A stretch of DNA of 51,395 nt from Deltaproteobacteria bacterium (GCA_021413675.1 JAIOQA010000107.1:1-51395); one strand, 5' to 3'. Shown: positions 1-11,805, counted from the first letter of the stretch. Notes: generated from the letters alone by a model not told the origin. Translations and numbers: made by a program.

Positions 1-1189
<1,189 letters not shown>

Positions 1190-1201
1190 GCGGCAGCAGT
1201 T

Positions 1202-1217
1202 TGCAAGCTGCGTGCCC
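1202..1217 (-). promoter_or_regulatory. Sigma-54-like promoter before the kinase gene
   Basis: On the minus strand the bases read GGGCAC-N5-TTGCA, one mismatch from TGGCAC-N5-TTGCW, with the required GG-N10-GC. The predicted transcription start (about 1191) lies 2 bases before the GTG at 1189, so the transcript would be effectively leaderless. Sequence match only. Confidence 0.35.
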
Positions 1218-1345
1218 CCATGTTCCCCAGTGGGTTCGCGGTTGTAGTGGCTTCAATCGGCCAGATTGGGGGGCTCACTCTCGGGATCGGGGACATTGCC
1301 CCACGGTCCGAGCCCCCAACCGCAGGCATCACGCCGCTCCGCGCG

Positions 1346-1361
1346 TGGCACCTGTCGTGCA
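1346..1361 (+). promoter_or_regulatory. Sigma-54-like promoter before FG-GAP lipoprotein
   Basis: TGGCAC-N5-GTGCA: a perfect -24 element and one mismatch in the -12 element, with GG-N10-GC spacing. The predicted start (about 1372) is 3 bases before the ATG at 1375. A weaker alternative is the -10-like TAGCTG at 1363-1368. Confidence 0.35.
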
Positions 1362-1374
1362 GTAGCTGGACCCC

Positions 1375-2658
1375 ATGCGGGTCAGGAATCGACGACGTCG
1401 GGCGGCTCACGCGCTGTTCATCGCGAGCTGCGCGGGTCACCTCGGGTGCTTTCACCCGACGTTCGAGGACGGCGCGGTCCTGTGTGGCGATGCCGGGTGC
1501 CCGTCCGGCATGGTCTGCACCACCGACGACGTCTGCCGCGCCACCGACGGCGCGACCACGAACGTGGTGCTCGCGACCGCCCGCGAAGGCTCGCCCGCGA
1601 GGATCCTCGCGTACTGCGATGGCGCGATCGTCCCGGCCTGGGATCTCGCCGACCTGACCGACGCGCGCAGCGTGGCCTGGGGCGGCGTGCACGAGCGTGT
1701 GCAGGACCTCGCGATCGGCAGCCTCGACGACTCGCTGCGGCTGTTCACGCTCGGCGGGGATCGCCTCGACCAGACCAGCTCGCTCGACTCGCTGCGCTTC
1801 GCGCGCGCGGTCAGCTGGGCCGACTACGATCAGGACGGCGCGCTCGACCTCGCGATCTCCGACGGCGCGGCCTCGCTCACGCTCCTGCGCAGCGAGCCCA
1901 ACGGCCTGCAGGACGCCTGGACCGCCGACGACATGGCCGAGCCGTGGGACGTGGCCTGGGGCGACTTCGATCGCGACGGCCGGATCGATCTGGCCGTCGC
2001 GACCTCGACCGGCACCAACGTCTATCGCAGCACCGGCCAGGCCGGCGCGTTCTCCCGCGCGTGGACGAGCCCGCGCCAGGACGATACCCGCAGCGTCGCG
2101 TGGGCCGACCTCGATCACGACGGCGACCTCGACCTGATCACCGGCGGCATCGACGGCCCGCTGCGCGCGTACATCAGCGACGGCCACGGCGGCCTCGTCG
2201 AGGCCTGGGCGTCGGCGGAGGCCGGCGACGTGCCTGACCTCGCGGTCGGCGACTACGATCGCGACGGCGATCTCGATCTCGCGGTCGCGGTCCGCAACGG
2301 CCCGGCGCGGGTCTATCGCAACGATCGCGGCGCGCTGACGCTGGCGTGGTCCAGCGCCGGGGCGCACAGCACCTGGAGCGTCGACTGGTTCGACATCGAC
2401 GGCGACGGCGATCTCGATCTGACGCTCGGCAACCACGACCAGGCGAGCGAGGTGGTGCGCAACCAGGGCGGCGCGCTCGCGCCCTGGACCACGCTCGACG
2501 TCGATCAGGTCCGCAACCTGGCCTGGGCGCGCTGGCCGGTCGCCGCGGGCCAGCCGTCGCTCTGCGATCGGGCGCGCTGGGCCGCCGAGGACGGCAGTAC
2601 CAGCACGGGCGGCGGTGGCGGCGGCGGTCACCACGGTGGCGGCGGCGGCGGGCCCTGA
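1375..2658 (+). CDS. FG-GAP/VCBS-repeat lipoprotein with Gly-His tail
   Basis: A 427-residue exported protein. A basic N-terminus and short hydrophobic segment end in a lipobox-like HLGC (Cys 25). Five calcium-binding-type repeats of the form D-x-D-x-D-G-x-x-D-L are spread between about residues 150 and 350 (for example DYDQDGALDL, DFDRDGRIDL, DLDHDGDLDL), as in FG-GAP/integrin-type seven-bladed propellers. A small Cys-rich segment (CGDAGCPSGMVC, about 37-48) follows the signal. The last 17 residues are almost all Gly with a central His-His, which is unusual and could bind metal or be an unstructured tail. It faces the kinase divergently and meets the sigma-54 activator tail to tail. Likely a surface or periplasmic binding protein; ligand unknown. 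Confidence 0.85.
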   Translation: MRVRNRRRRAAHALFIASCAGHLGCFHPTFEDGAVLCGDAGCPSGMVCTTDDVCRATDGATTNVVLATAREGSPARILAYCDGAIVPAWDLADLTDARSVAWGGVHERVQDLAIGSLDDSLRLFTLGGDRLDQTSSLDSLRFARAVSWADYDQDGALDLAISDGAASLTLLRSEPNGLQDAWTADDMAEPWDVAWGDFDRDGRIDLAVATSTGTNVYRSTGQAGAFSRAWTSPRQDDTRSVAWADLDHDGDLDLITGGIDGPLRAYISDGHGGLVEAWASAEAGDVPDLAVGDYDRDGDLDLAVAVRNGPARVYRNDRGALTLAWSSAGAHSTWSVDWFDIDGDGDLDLTLGNHDQASEVVRNQGGALAPWTTLDVDQVRNLAWARWPVAAGQPSLCDRARWAAEDGSTSTGGGGGGGHHGGGGGGP

Positions 2659-2721
2659 CGATCGCCGCGGCGACGGCGTACATCGTCGCGCCGCCGATCG
2701 TCGCGCCGCGCCCGGCTCGCG

Positions 2722-4005
<1,284 letters not shown>

Positions 4006-4020
4006 CTATGGTGCGGAACC

Positions 4021-4036
4021 AGCAAGCCGCGCGCCA
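4021..4036 (-). promoter_or_regulatory. Sigma-54-like promoter before the FHA activator gene
   Basis: Minus strand TGGCGC-N5-TTGCT matches TGGCAC-N5-TTGCW with one mismatch and exact GG-N10-GC spacing. The predicted start (about 4010) is 5 bases before the ATG at 4005. The rest of 4006-4152 shows nothing else recognisable. Confidence 0.4.
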
Positions 4037-4152
4037 CGCCGCGCCACCGCAAGTGCTCGCAACGACGAGGCGCCGCGACGCACCTTGGTTCGAATCGGGG
4101 CCCGGCCTCCCCACGATCGGCGGCTCGAGCCGACGATCGGATTACACGACGA

Positions 4153-5148
4153 CTACAGCGCGCCGTCGGACGAGACCTCGTCGACGCCGAGCACCGTGCC
4201 GGTCAGCGCCAGGTGCAGCTGGGTCCAGGTCGCGCCGCCATCGATCGTGGTGAGCACCGTACCGGCGTCACCGGCGGCCACGCCTTGACCGCGTGAATCG
4301 AGGTGCACCGCCCGCAGGGTCGCGGTCGCCGGCGCGGTGATCGCGACCGCGTCCTGCGCGTCGACGCGCGCGATCGTCCCGCCGGCGCCGACCGCGACCA
4401 CCACGCCGGCGCCCGTGACCCAGGCGTCCTCGAGCTCGAGCGCGCGGCCCAGCTCGACCGAGCGCCAGGTCGCGCCGCCGTCATCGCTGCGCAGGATCGC
4501 GTCGCCGCTGCCGGCGACGGCGAGGTGCGCGCCATCGCGCGACGTGGTCACGACCCGCGCGGCGGGCAGGCTCGCGATCATCGCGCCCGCTGCGTGGGCC
4601 GCGTCGTAGCGCCAGACCTCGCCCGCGGTGTCGAGCGCGAACGCGGTCACCGCGGTGCGATCGGCCGCGACCGCGAGCCAGTCGTGCGCGGCCTCGCCCG
4701 GCAGGTGAGTCCACGTCGCGCCCGAGTCGGACGACATCATCAATGTCCGATCACCCGCGACATAGATCGAGTCGGTCCCGGGGCTCGCCGCGCCTTCCCA
4801 GGTGACGCCGCCGCTCGCGACCGAGCGCAGCGTCGCGGTCGTGCCGAGATCGATCACCTCCCAGCTGTCGCCGCCATCGAACGTGCGCAGCATCGTGCCG
4901 AGCTCGCCGACCACGAACGCGGTGTCGAGCCCGCGGCACGTGATGCCGAGGAGGTCGTGGTTGTCGTCGAGGTCGTAGCCCGCGCCGAGCTCGCCGGTGA
5001 TGCGGAGGTCGGCCATCAGGCCGTTCTCGCCGACCAGCCAGCTGCTGCCGCCGCCGGTGGTGGTCGTGGTCTTCTTCTTCGCGCAGCCAGCGAGCGCGAG
5101 CGACGCGCACGCGCCGGTGATCAGGATTCGCTTCATCGATCGGATCAT
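4153..5148 (-). CDS. Ycf48/BNR-type beta-propeller lipoprotein
   Basis: 331 residues from the ATG at 5148, chosen because GGAGAG lies just upstream and the signal peptide then starts correctly. The lipobox LAGC (Cys 22) is followed by a Lys/Thr-rich tether and glycines. The body carries repeated Asp-box (BNR) motifs such as SSDSGATWTHL, RSDDGGATWRSV and TTIDGGATWTQL, giving a beta-propeller like photosystem assembly factor Ycf48, a fold used outside photosynthesis as a generic protein-binding scaffold. Expected to be membrane-anchored and periplasmic or outer-membrane. It is divergent from the cytochrome operon at 5430 and shares the 281-base spacer with it. Function unknown. Confidence 0.82.
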   Translation of the reverse strand: MIRSMKRILITGACASLALAGCAKKKTTTTTGGGSSWLVGENGLMADLRITGELGAGYDLDDNHDLLGITCRGLDTAFVVGELGTMLRTFDGGDSWEVIDLGTTATLRSVASGGVTWEGAASPGTDSIYVAGDRTLMMSSDSGATWTHLPGEAAHDWLAVAADRTAVTAFALDTAGEVWRYDAAHAAGAMIASLPAARVVTTSRDGAHLAVAGSGDAILRSDDGGATWRSVELGRALELEDAWVTGAGVVVAVGAGGTIARVDAQDAVAITAPATATLRAVHLDSRGQGVAAGDAGTVLTTIDGGATWTQLHLALTGTVLGVDEVSSDGAL

Positions 5149-5341
5149 GAGGGCTCTCCAGAGAAGGTTCTGGGGCGCAGCACTGCAAGGCCGAGTCCGC
5201 GTCGACGTGCGTGTCATCGCGCGCACTCGCGATCACCGATGTGGGGAATCGCCTCCGGGGCTGTCGGTGCCACCCAGCACGCGCGCACCGCGATCGCCGG
5301 CGCGCGCGCGCCGCGACGTTGATCTTGCTCGATTCGCGATC

Positions 5342-5357
5342 TGGCGCCGCGGTTGCA
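5342..5357 (+). promoter_or_regulatory. Sigma-54-like promoter of the cytochrome operon
   Basis: TGGCGC-N5-TTGCA, one mismatch from consensus, GG-N10-GC exact, followed by an AAAA run. The predicted start (about 5368) gives a 62-base leader that carries a strong AGGAGG ribosome site (about 5420-5424) before the ATG at 5430. It lies in the divergent spacer 5149-5429. I regard it as the best of the four sigma-54-like sites because the leader and ribosome site are conventional. Confidence 0.45.
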
Positions 5358-5429
5358 AAACCTCGCTGCGAACCGATGCCGACTCCGCCGCCCACGACTC
5401 GCGCGCCGCGCGCTGCTTCAGGAGGATTC

Positions 5430-7568
5430 ATGACCGGACGATTGCTCGCGACCCTCACCAGCGGGGCGTTCATGCTCGGCTGCTACGGCGCACCACCCTC
5501 GGGCAGCGACGATCCCAACGCTGCCCCCGAGTGCCAGCTCGATAGCCCGGCCGAGAAGTCACCCGGCTATCCCTTCAACGTCGACAAGTTCGCGACCGAC
5601 GTGCTGCCGGTGCTCGCGACCAGCTGCGGCGCCGTTGGCTGCCACGGCGCGCCGACGGGCAACGGCAACTTCACCGTGTGGGCCACCGCCAAGCCCGGTG
5701 AATGCAACTTCGGCAAGTCGTTCAACAGCCTCGTCGGGAAGGTCGACCTGACCACGCCCGCGAACAGCCCGCTGCTCGCCGCGGTCAACGGTGGCGACGC
5801 GAACCACCCGTTCAAGTTCGACGCGAGCGCCGCCGGCCTCACGACGCTCACCGGCTTCATCACCGAGGCCGCGGCCACCGCCGCCGCCGGTGGTGGTGGC
5901 GTCACGCCGCCGCCAGGCCCGAGCCCGTTCGACTACGCGGTGTACCAGTCGCAGATCCAGCCGGCGCTCGACACCGCGACCTGCGCGAAGTCGGGCTGCC
6001 ACGGCTCCGGCGCCAGCGGCTTCACGCTCAAGCCGACGCCGGCCGCCGACAGCGCCGACATGCAGGCCAACTTCATCGCGGTCACGTCGCGCGCCAACCT
6101 GACCGATCCCGCGAACTCGGTCATCTATGCCCGCGCGACGGTCGTCCACGCCGGCGGCAACTCGACCCAGATCTCGACGACCGAGGCCCAGCAGCTGCTC
6201 GCGTGGATCGAGGCCGCGAAGGCCGCCGCCGGCAACGGCGCCGGCGGCAACCCGAACTGCGCGTCGCCGGCGCTCTTCAACCTCGGCGTGTTCCGCAGCG
6301 AGGTCCTGCCGATCCTCACCGGCGAGCTCGATCTCAACACCACGACCGGCGCCGGCCACGGCGCGGGCTGCATGTCGACCGCGTGCCACGGCACCGATCG
6401 CGGTCCCGGGTCGCTCACCCTCTTGCCCACCGCCGATGCGGCGACGCAGCTGCAGAACTTCGCGTGCTTCGTGAACCTGGCCGCGCCGTCGACCTCGGAG
6501 ATCCTCGCCTGCCCGCTCGGCGATCCGCGCTGCCGCCGCTACCCGCACCCCGGTCAGGACGTGCTCGGCGGCGCCAACGACTTCAACTACCAGCGGCTGC
6601 TCGGCTTCATCTACGGCGCCAAGTCCGACGTCTCGCCGCTCGACTTCGCGTTCTTCGCCCGCAAGATCAACCCGATCTTCAACGACGTGAACGCCGTCGA
6701 GAACGGCGCGCAGGGCCGCACGTGCGCCGACAGCGCGTGCCACGGCGTCGCGGTCGCGGGCCAGGCCGCGCCCAACGGCTCCGACTTCCCGATCATCGGC
6801 AACGCCTCCGACTCGAGCCGCCTCGCGTTCAACTTCGTGTCGGCGACCGGGTTCGCGAACTTCCTCAACCCCGGCGAGAGCTCGCTGTTCCTCTACCCGA
6901 CCGACGAGATCGCCGACCGCGCCAACCACCCGTTCGCGACCGGCCTGCCCCACCCCGGCGGCCCCGACTTCGCGGTCGACAGCGCCGAGGCCAGGGCGAT
7001 CCTGCAGTGGGTCGCCGGCCTGCGCCCCGATGCCAACGGCTTCATGCACGACTGGCTCGTGCTCGGCGACTTCGCCGCCACGCAGATCGCCGACCAGACG
7101 CTGATCGACGAGACCACCGTCATCCCCAAGATCTTCGACAAGGGCGGCGGCTCGTTCAACAGCGGCGAGTGGGACGGCCTGTTCGCCGACGATCAGCTGG
7201 TCGACCTGAACACCGCGTTCCCGCGCGACGCGACCAGCGGCCGCGCCGCCTACGCGGTCTCGTACCTGCTCAACACCCAGCCGCGCCAGCAGATCGCGCA
7301 GGTCACCGTCGCGACCTCGAACCCGATCCGCATCTACGTCAACGGCGCGCTGGTCGCGCAGAACGACGCCAGCGGCGGCGCCACCGCGCTCGTCACGCTC
7401 GGGCCCGCCGGCAGCGGCACCCCGGCGCGGATCATGATCAAGCTCCTGCAGCGCGCGAACGACGCCTCGTTCGCCTTCACCGCTCAGCTCAAGGACGAGC
7501 TGGGGACGCTGCTCACCGACCGCAACGGCGGCCTCATCTTCACGCTCGGCCCGAACGGAGGCATCTGA
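5430..7568 (+). CDS. Multi-haem-motif lipoprotein with four CX4CH sites
   Basis: 712 residues; the start is fixed by an AGGAGG six bases upstream. Signal peptide with lipobox-like MLGC (Cys 18). Four homologous modules each contain a helix-like 'F..V.PIL' segment and then a C-x4-C-H-G motif: Cys66/Cys71/His72, Cys185/Cys190/His191, Cys314/Cys319/His320, Cys432/Cys437/His438. The four-residue spacing is constant, whereas ordinary haem c sites use CX2CH; CX4CH haem sites are known in some multihaem cytochromes. The last 180 residues form a beta-rich domain starting around HDWLVLGDF. Probably an outer-membrane electron-transfer protein. First gene of the run; its stop overlaps the next start by one base. 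Confidence 0.8.
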   Translation: MTGRLLATLTSGAFMLGCYGAPPSGSDDPNAAPECQLDSPAEKSPGYPFNVDKFATDVLPVLATSCGAVGCHGAPTGNGNFTVWATAKPGECNFGKSFNSLVGKVDLTTPANSPLLAAVNGGDANHPFKFDASAAGLTTLTGFITEAAATAAAGGGGVTPPPGPSPFDYAVYQSQIQPALDTATCAKSGCHGSGASGFTLKPTPAADSADMQANFIAVTSRANLTDPANSVIYARATVVHAGGNSTQISTTEAQQLLAWIEAAKAAAGNGAGGNPNCASPALFNLGVFRSEVLPILTGELDLNTTTGAGHGAGCMSTACHGTDRGPGSLTLLPTADAATQLQNFACFVNLAAPSTSEILACPLGDPRCRRYPHPGQDVLGGANDFNYQRLLGFIYGAKSDVSPLDFAFFARKINPIFNDVNAVENGAQGRTCADSACHGVAVAGQAAPNGSDFPIIGNASDSSRLAFNFVSATGFANFLNPGESSLFLYPTDEIADRANHPFATGLPHPGGPDFAVDSAEARAILQWVAGLRPDANGFMHDWLVLGDFAATQIADQTLIDETTVIPKIFDKGGGSFNSGEWDGLFADDQLVDLNTAFPRDATSGRAAYAVSYLLNTQPRQQIAQVTVATSNPIRIYVNGALVAQNDASGGATALVTLGPAGSGTPARIMIKLLQRANDASFAFTAQLKDELGTLLTDRNGGLIFTLGPNGGI

Positions 7569-10465
7569 TGTCGATCGCGCGCTTCACCCTGTCGCTCTCC
7601 CTCGGCCTGCTCGCCACCAGCTGCGTGACCAAGGTCGGCGGCCCCACCCCCGGTGAGGATCCGCCGCCGCCCGGCACCACGCCGCCGCCGACGCCCGAGC
7701 CGCCGCCGCCGTCGCCCGCGGTCTACACCCGCGGCTCGCTGGCCCCGGTCTACCAGCTCACCCCGCGCACCGAGTACGGCCGCTTCACCGATCACGGCGT
7801 CGCGATGAAGGACGCCGACTTCATCGACCCCGCGAACAACTTCGTCAGCTCCGCGCAGAAGCTGGACGAGATCGGCGCGCAGCTCGGTCGCGAGCGCGCC
7901 GCCGCCGCCGTGACGATCATCGGCTCGGCGGAGGATCGCCAGCGCGCCCAGCAGATCCCGTTCCGCGGCAACCCGTCGGACGTCGACGTCATCCGCTTCG
8001 ACGGCCGCCGCAAGGCCTACGTGCCGCTCGGCGGCGACGTGATGACGCCGGGCAACGAGATCGCCTCGGTCGATCTCGACACCGGCCTGGTCACCCGCAT
8101 CAAGGTCGGCATCCGCCCGCAGCGGATCGCGATCCACCCGTCGGGCCTGGTCTTCGTCTGCAACCAGTACTCGAACTACATCTCGGTGATCGATCCGCGC
8201 ACCGACCAGGTGCTGCAAGGGCCGCAGGGCCCGGTCGAGATCAAGACCGAGTTCTACTGCACCGACCTCGCGTTCGTGCCGCGCAGCACGGCCGCGCCCG
8301 ATCCCGATCAGCAGGACCTCTACGTCGCCAACGAGTGGCGCGGCAGCGTCCTCAAGTACGGCCTGACGGTCACCCGCGATCCGCTCTCGGATCAGCCGGT
8401 CGACGTGCGGGTCACCGAGCCGACAGCGCCATCGCCCGCCAACCAGCCCGCCGCCGAGATCGTCGGCGTCGGCGCCAACCCGTACCGCCTGTCGGTCAGC
8501 CAGGACCAGCGCGCGCTGTTCGTCGCCAACAACCGCGGCGGCGAGCTCGCCCGCATCGACCTCGGCGCCAACACGGTGCGCCGCATCGCGATCAACGCCC
8601 CGGTCGCCGACGTCGTCCAGGCCAACGACATCCTGGTCGTGCCGACGACGACGATCGATCGCGGCCTGCCCGACGCCCGCGATCAGGTGCCGCAGGCGAT
8701 CGCCGCGGCGCCGGTCCGCCTCACCGGCATGGACGGCCAGCAGCACATCGCCCACCCCGGCGCGATGTTCGACAACACCAAGGCCTACAACTTCGAGGAT
8801 CTGCGCAACGGCATGATCACGATCGACGCGCAGCTCAACGGCTCGACCACGCCGCTCTACTACACCGACGACATCTCGGCCGAGCCGAACTTCGTCGCGA
8901 GCCAGAAGATCCTGCAGGGCGCGCTGCCCCAGGCGGTCGTGCTCAACGCCGCCCGCACCCGCGCGTTCGTCGCGATGTCGGGCAGCGACAACGTGCAGGT
9001 CATGTCGGTCAAGTCGGGCGCGTTCCGCCTCGGCACCTCGCAGACCCCGCTGTTCAGGACCTCCGAGCGGCCGTTCGCGCTGGCGCTCGACGAGCCGGCC
9101 AACGAGCTCCTGGTCGCGACCTGGGGCGGCGAGGTGCTCGAGGTGTTCGACGCGACCACCGCGACCCGCAAGCGCCGCATCGATCTCGGTTACGCCACCG
9201 CCGACTACCCGGCGACCAACATCGAGAAGGGCGAGTACTTCTTCTACAACACGGCGTGGTCGAACAACGGCCGCAAGTCGTGCGGCACCTGCCACTTCGA
9301 CGAGCTGCTCGCCGACGGCGTGGGCTTCGCCAACGGCGCCACCGCGCCGACCGCCTATCACAAGGTCACCGCGAACTTCAACCTGCTCACCACCGACAGC
9401 TACTTCTGGAACGGCTCGTTCTCGAATGGCACCTACGCCTCGCTCGCCGCCGACGCCCAGGCCCGCACCAACTGCGAGCTGATCCTGTTCGGGCTCATCG
9501 AGGGCATGGCCTCGAACCCGAACACCCGCGTCGGCGACCCCAACAACCGCGTGCGCTCGAACCAGGACGCGCAGTGCCGCCCCGACACCTCGGGTGGCGG
9601 CGTGCTGCCCGCCAACTTCGCGCAGATCGCCCAGGTCATCGCGGCGCAGAAGGTGATCCGCAACAACGTGGTGCAGCAGGCGACCGGCCTGCCGTTCCTC
9701 GATGTCGCGCGGCTCGCCGACTTCTACTCGGTCGCCGAGATGCGGCTGCCCGCGAACCCGCTGACCTACCTCGCCAAGCGCAACGAGCTCGACGCCGCAA
9801 CCTCGACCAAGCTCGCCCACGGCAAGGACCTATTCACCAGCGCCGGCTGCGCCAACTGCCACGACCCGAACAACTCGCGCCACCCCTACACCGACGGCCA
9901 GAACCACGGGTCCGGCGTCGAGTGGGCCGCGAAGTTCGTCGACACCTACGCCACCGACCGCCGCCTCACCGACGCGATCGGCGCCATCCCCGACAACATG
10001 CTCGCGGGCATCACGCCCGGCGTGCCCGGCCACGAGATCAACGTCCACCTCGATCCGATCGACTTCTTCGAGCCGTTCTGCTTCGACGTCGACAACTGCC
10101 TGACCTTCGACGACCCGCTCGCGGTGCGCGGCAGCGCGGCGCAGGAGACCGAGCGCCTCGACGTGCTGGTCCAGATCAACCTCGCGAACGTCGACCGCGG
10201 CTTCGTGCCCGGCAACGTGCGCGGCCAGCCGCAGAGCAACACCCCGTCCTTGCGCGGCATCTGGTGGCAGTCGAACTTCCTGCGCCACGGCCTGGCCCAC
10301 ACGCTCAAGGAGACGATCCTCGCGCCCGGTCACCCCGCGCTCGCCGCCGGTGAGCTCGGCTACGCCGTCGACGCGCTCGGCAACATCGACGTCCACGGCG
10401 CGACCTCGACGCTCACCGCCGACGACGTCGACGCGCTCTACCTGTTCATCCAGTCGATCGAGTGA
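7568..10465 (+). CDS. YVTN-type beta-propeller / di-haem cytochrome c peroxidase-like lipoprotein
   Basis: 965 residues; the ATG shares its A with the previous stop codon (TGATG), implying translational coupling. Lipobox ATSC near residue 18 and a Pro-rich tether, then a YncE/YVTN-like propeller over roughly residues 60-560 (for example IAIHPSGLVFVCNQYSNYISVIDPRT). The C-terminal third resembles MauG/cytochrome c peroxidase, with haem motifs CGTCH (572-576) and CANCH (761-765). Such fusions are periplasmic or surface redox enzymes whose propeller may hold the substrate. Acts most likely with the CX4CH protein encoded just upstream. Substrate unknown. Confidence 0.87.
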   Translation: MSIARFTLSLSLGLLATSCVTKVGGPTPGEDPPPPGTTPPPTPEPPPPSPAVYTRGSLAPVYQLTPRTEYGRFTDHGVAMKDADFIDPANNFVSSAQKLDEIGAQLGRERAAAAVTIIGSAEDRQRAQQIPFRGNPSDVDVIRFDGRRKAYVPLGGDVMTPGNEIASVDLDTGLVTRIKVGIRPQRIAIHPSGLVFVCNQYSNYISVIDPRTDQVLQGPQGPVEIKTEFYCTDLAFVPRSTAAPDPDQQDLYVANEWRGSVLKYGLTVTRDPLSDQPVDVRVTEPTAPSPANQPAAEIVGVGANPYRLSVSQDQRALFVANNRGGELARIDLGANTVRRIAINAPVADVVQANDILVVPTTTIDRGLPDARDQVPQAIAAAPVRLTGMDGQQHIAHPGAMFDNTKAYNFEDLRNGMITIDAQLNGSTTPLYYTDDISAEPNFVASQKILQGALPQAVVLNAARTRAFVAMSGSDNVQVMSVKSGAFRLGTSQTPLFRTSERPFALALDEPANELLVATWGGEVLEVFDATTATRKRRIDLGYATADYPATNIEKGEYFFYNTAWSNNGRKSCGTCHFDELLADGVGFANGATAPTAYHKVTANFNLLTTDSYFWNGSFSNGTYASLAADAQARTNCELILFGLIEGMASNPNTRVGDPNNRVRSNQDAQCRPDTSGGGVLPANFAQIAQVIAAQKVIRNNVVQQATGLPFLDVARLADFYSVAEMRLPANPLTYLAKRNELDAATSTKLAHGKDLFTSAGCANCHDPNNSRHPYTDGQNHGSGVEWAAKFVDTYATDRRLTDAIGAIPDNMLAGITPGVPGHEINVHLDPIDFFEPFCFDVDNCLTFDDPLAVRGSAAQETERLDVLVQINLANVDRGFVPGNVRGQPQSNTPSLRGIWWQSNFLRHGLAHTLKETILAPGHPALAAGELGYAVDALGNIDVHGATSTLTADDVDALYLFIQSIE

Positions 10466-10476
10466 AGGAGCCCGCC

Positions 10477-11769
10477 ATGCTCGCCCGCACGCTCACGCTC
10501 GTCCTCTTGCTCACCACCACCGCGGCCCACGCCGAGACCTCTGACGAGGTGTGGACCACGCGCGCGACCCACCTCCGCGCGCGGCCCGGCGAGAACGGCG
10601 CCGTCGTCGGACGCGCCGCCAAGGGCGCGGAGCTGATCGTGCTGCGCGAGCGCGGCCGCTGGCTGCGCGTCCGCCACGGCCGCCTGGTCGGCTGGGTCAC
10701 GCGCGCCGAGGTCGAGGACCGCGTCGAGCGCGTGCGCGTGCCCGGCGAGGATGGCTTCGGCGACAAGCCGGTCGAGGACGCGGTCCAGGCCACCGTGCAG
10801 TTCGACAAGGTCCGCGGCTTCGACGATCCCAAGACCCGCAGCAACGTGGTGCTCGATCTCAAAAAGGGCGATCGTGTCACCGTGCTCGGCCGCGGCGACG
10901 ACGGCTGGATCCTCGTCCAGCCCGAGCACGGCGCCCACGGCTGGATCCCGGGCGTGACGGTGGCGGACTCGGCGCGGTTCGCGGGTGATCCGCGGCGCGC
11001 GCCGGCCCAGCTCGCCGCGGTGCCGATGGTCAAGCCCACGGCCGCGCCGGTGCACACGCTCGGCGCGGCCGCAGCGCCGACCGGTCGCCTGATGGGCGCG
11101 CTGATCACGACCGCCGGCGCCGAGACCTTCGCGATGCGCCAGACCGGCGGCACCGACGCGCTCGCGACCGCGACCGGCAAGGCCGCGGCGGTCAGCGCCG
11201 GCGCGAAGATCCGGATCGCCAGCGACCTCTGGTTCGGCGGCGGCGCCGATGCCGAGCTCGGCCAGGCGTCGCTCACGTACAGCGCCGCCGACGCGACCTC
11301 GCCGTCGATGGCGACCCGGACCACGACCGTCGACGCGCGCGCCGAGCTCGGCTGGGGCTCGCGCTGGCACGTCGCGGCCCGCGCCGGCTACCACTACGGC
11401 GCGATGGCGATCACCTCGGACCGCACCGAGGCGATGCTCGTCGGCGAGCACATCGGCGGCCTCACCGTCGGCGTCGGCGGCGGCGTGCCGATCGGCCGCG
11501 TCACGCTCTCCGCCGCGGTCGACGTCATGCCGACCGGCGTGCAGGCGCCGGACGAACTGCCCGCCGGGATGCTCTACGGCACCGCGATGCGCGCCGCGTG
11601 GGCGCGGACCACGATCGCGATCCGCCTGCCGGCTCACCTGGTCGGCGCGATCTCGTATCGCGGCGGCCTCGCCTCCATCGATCTCACCGACGGCGCGGCG
11701 ACCCCGACCGTCGCCACCCGCAGCGACCAATCCCACACCGTCACCGCCGGCCTCGGCCTGCGCTGGTGA
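10477..11769 (+). CDS. SH3-domain protein with outer-membrane barrel-like C-terminus
   Basis: 430 residues from the ATG at 10477, preceded by AAGGAG at ideal spacing; a GTG at 10462 is in frame but has no ribosome site. Cleavable signal peptide ending AHA (about residue 19). Two bacterial SH3-like domains follow (about 27-75 and 105-162, the second ending in HGWIPGV), then about 250 residues of alternating beta strands ending in GLGLRW, the aromatic C-terminus typical of outer-membrane beta-barrels. SH3 domains often bind peptidoglycan, so the protein could tie outer membrane to cell wall, or serve as the outer-membrane part of the cytochrome system encoded 11 bases upstream. Confidence 0.75.
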   Translation: MLARTLTLVLLLTTTAAHAETSDEVWTTRATHLRARPGENGAVVGRAAKGAELIVLRERGRWLRVRHGRLVGWVTRAEVEDRVERVRVPGEDGFGDKPVEDAVQATVQFDKVRGFDDPKTRSNVVLDLKKGDRVTVLGRGDDGWILVQPEHGAHGWIPGVTVADSARFAGDPRRAPAQLAAVPMVKPTAAPVHTLGAAAAPTGRLMGALITTAGAETFAMRQTGGTDALATATGKAAAVSAGAKIRIASDLWFGGGADAELGQASLTYSAADATSPSMATRTTTVDARAELGWGSRWHVAARAGYHYGAMAITSDRTEAMLVGEHIGGLTVGVGGGVPIGRVTLSAAVDVMPTGVQAPDELPAGMLYGTAMRAAWARTTIAIRLPAHLVGAISYRGGLASIDLTDGAATPTVATRSDQSHTVTAGLGLRW

Positions 11770-11805
11770 TCGCCACCAACTCTCCGTCAGGACAGGAGTC
11801 GACCC

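Noticed and set aside
5702..7567. In-frame upstream extension of the propeller-peroxidase
   Set aside because: Overlaps the CX4CH gene in another frame; the true start is the ATG at 7568, which begins a lipoprotein signal peptide and overlaps the previous stop.
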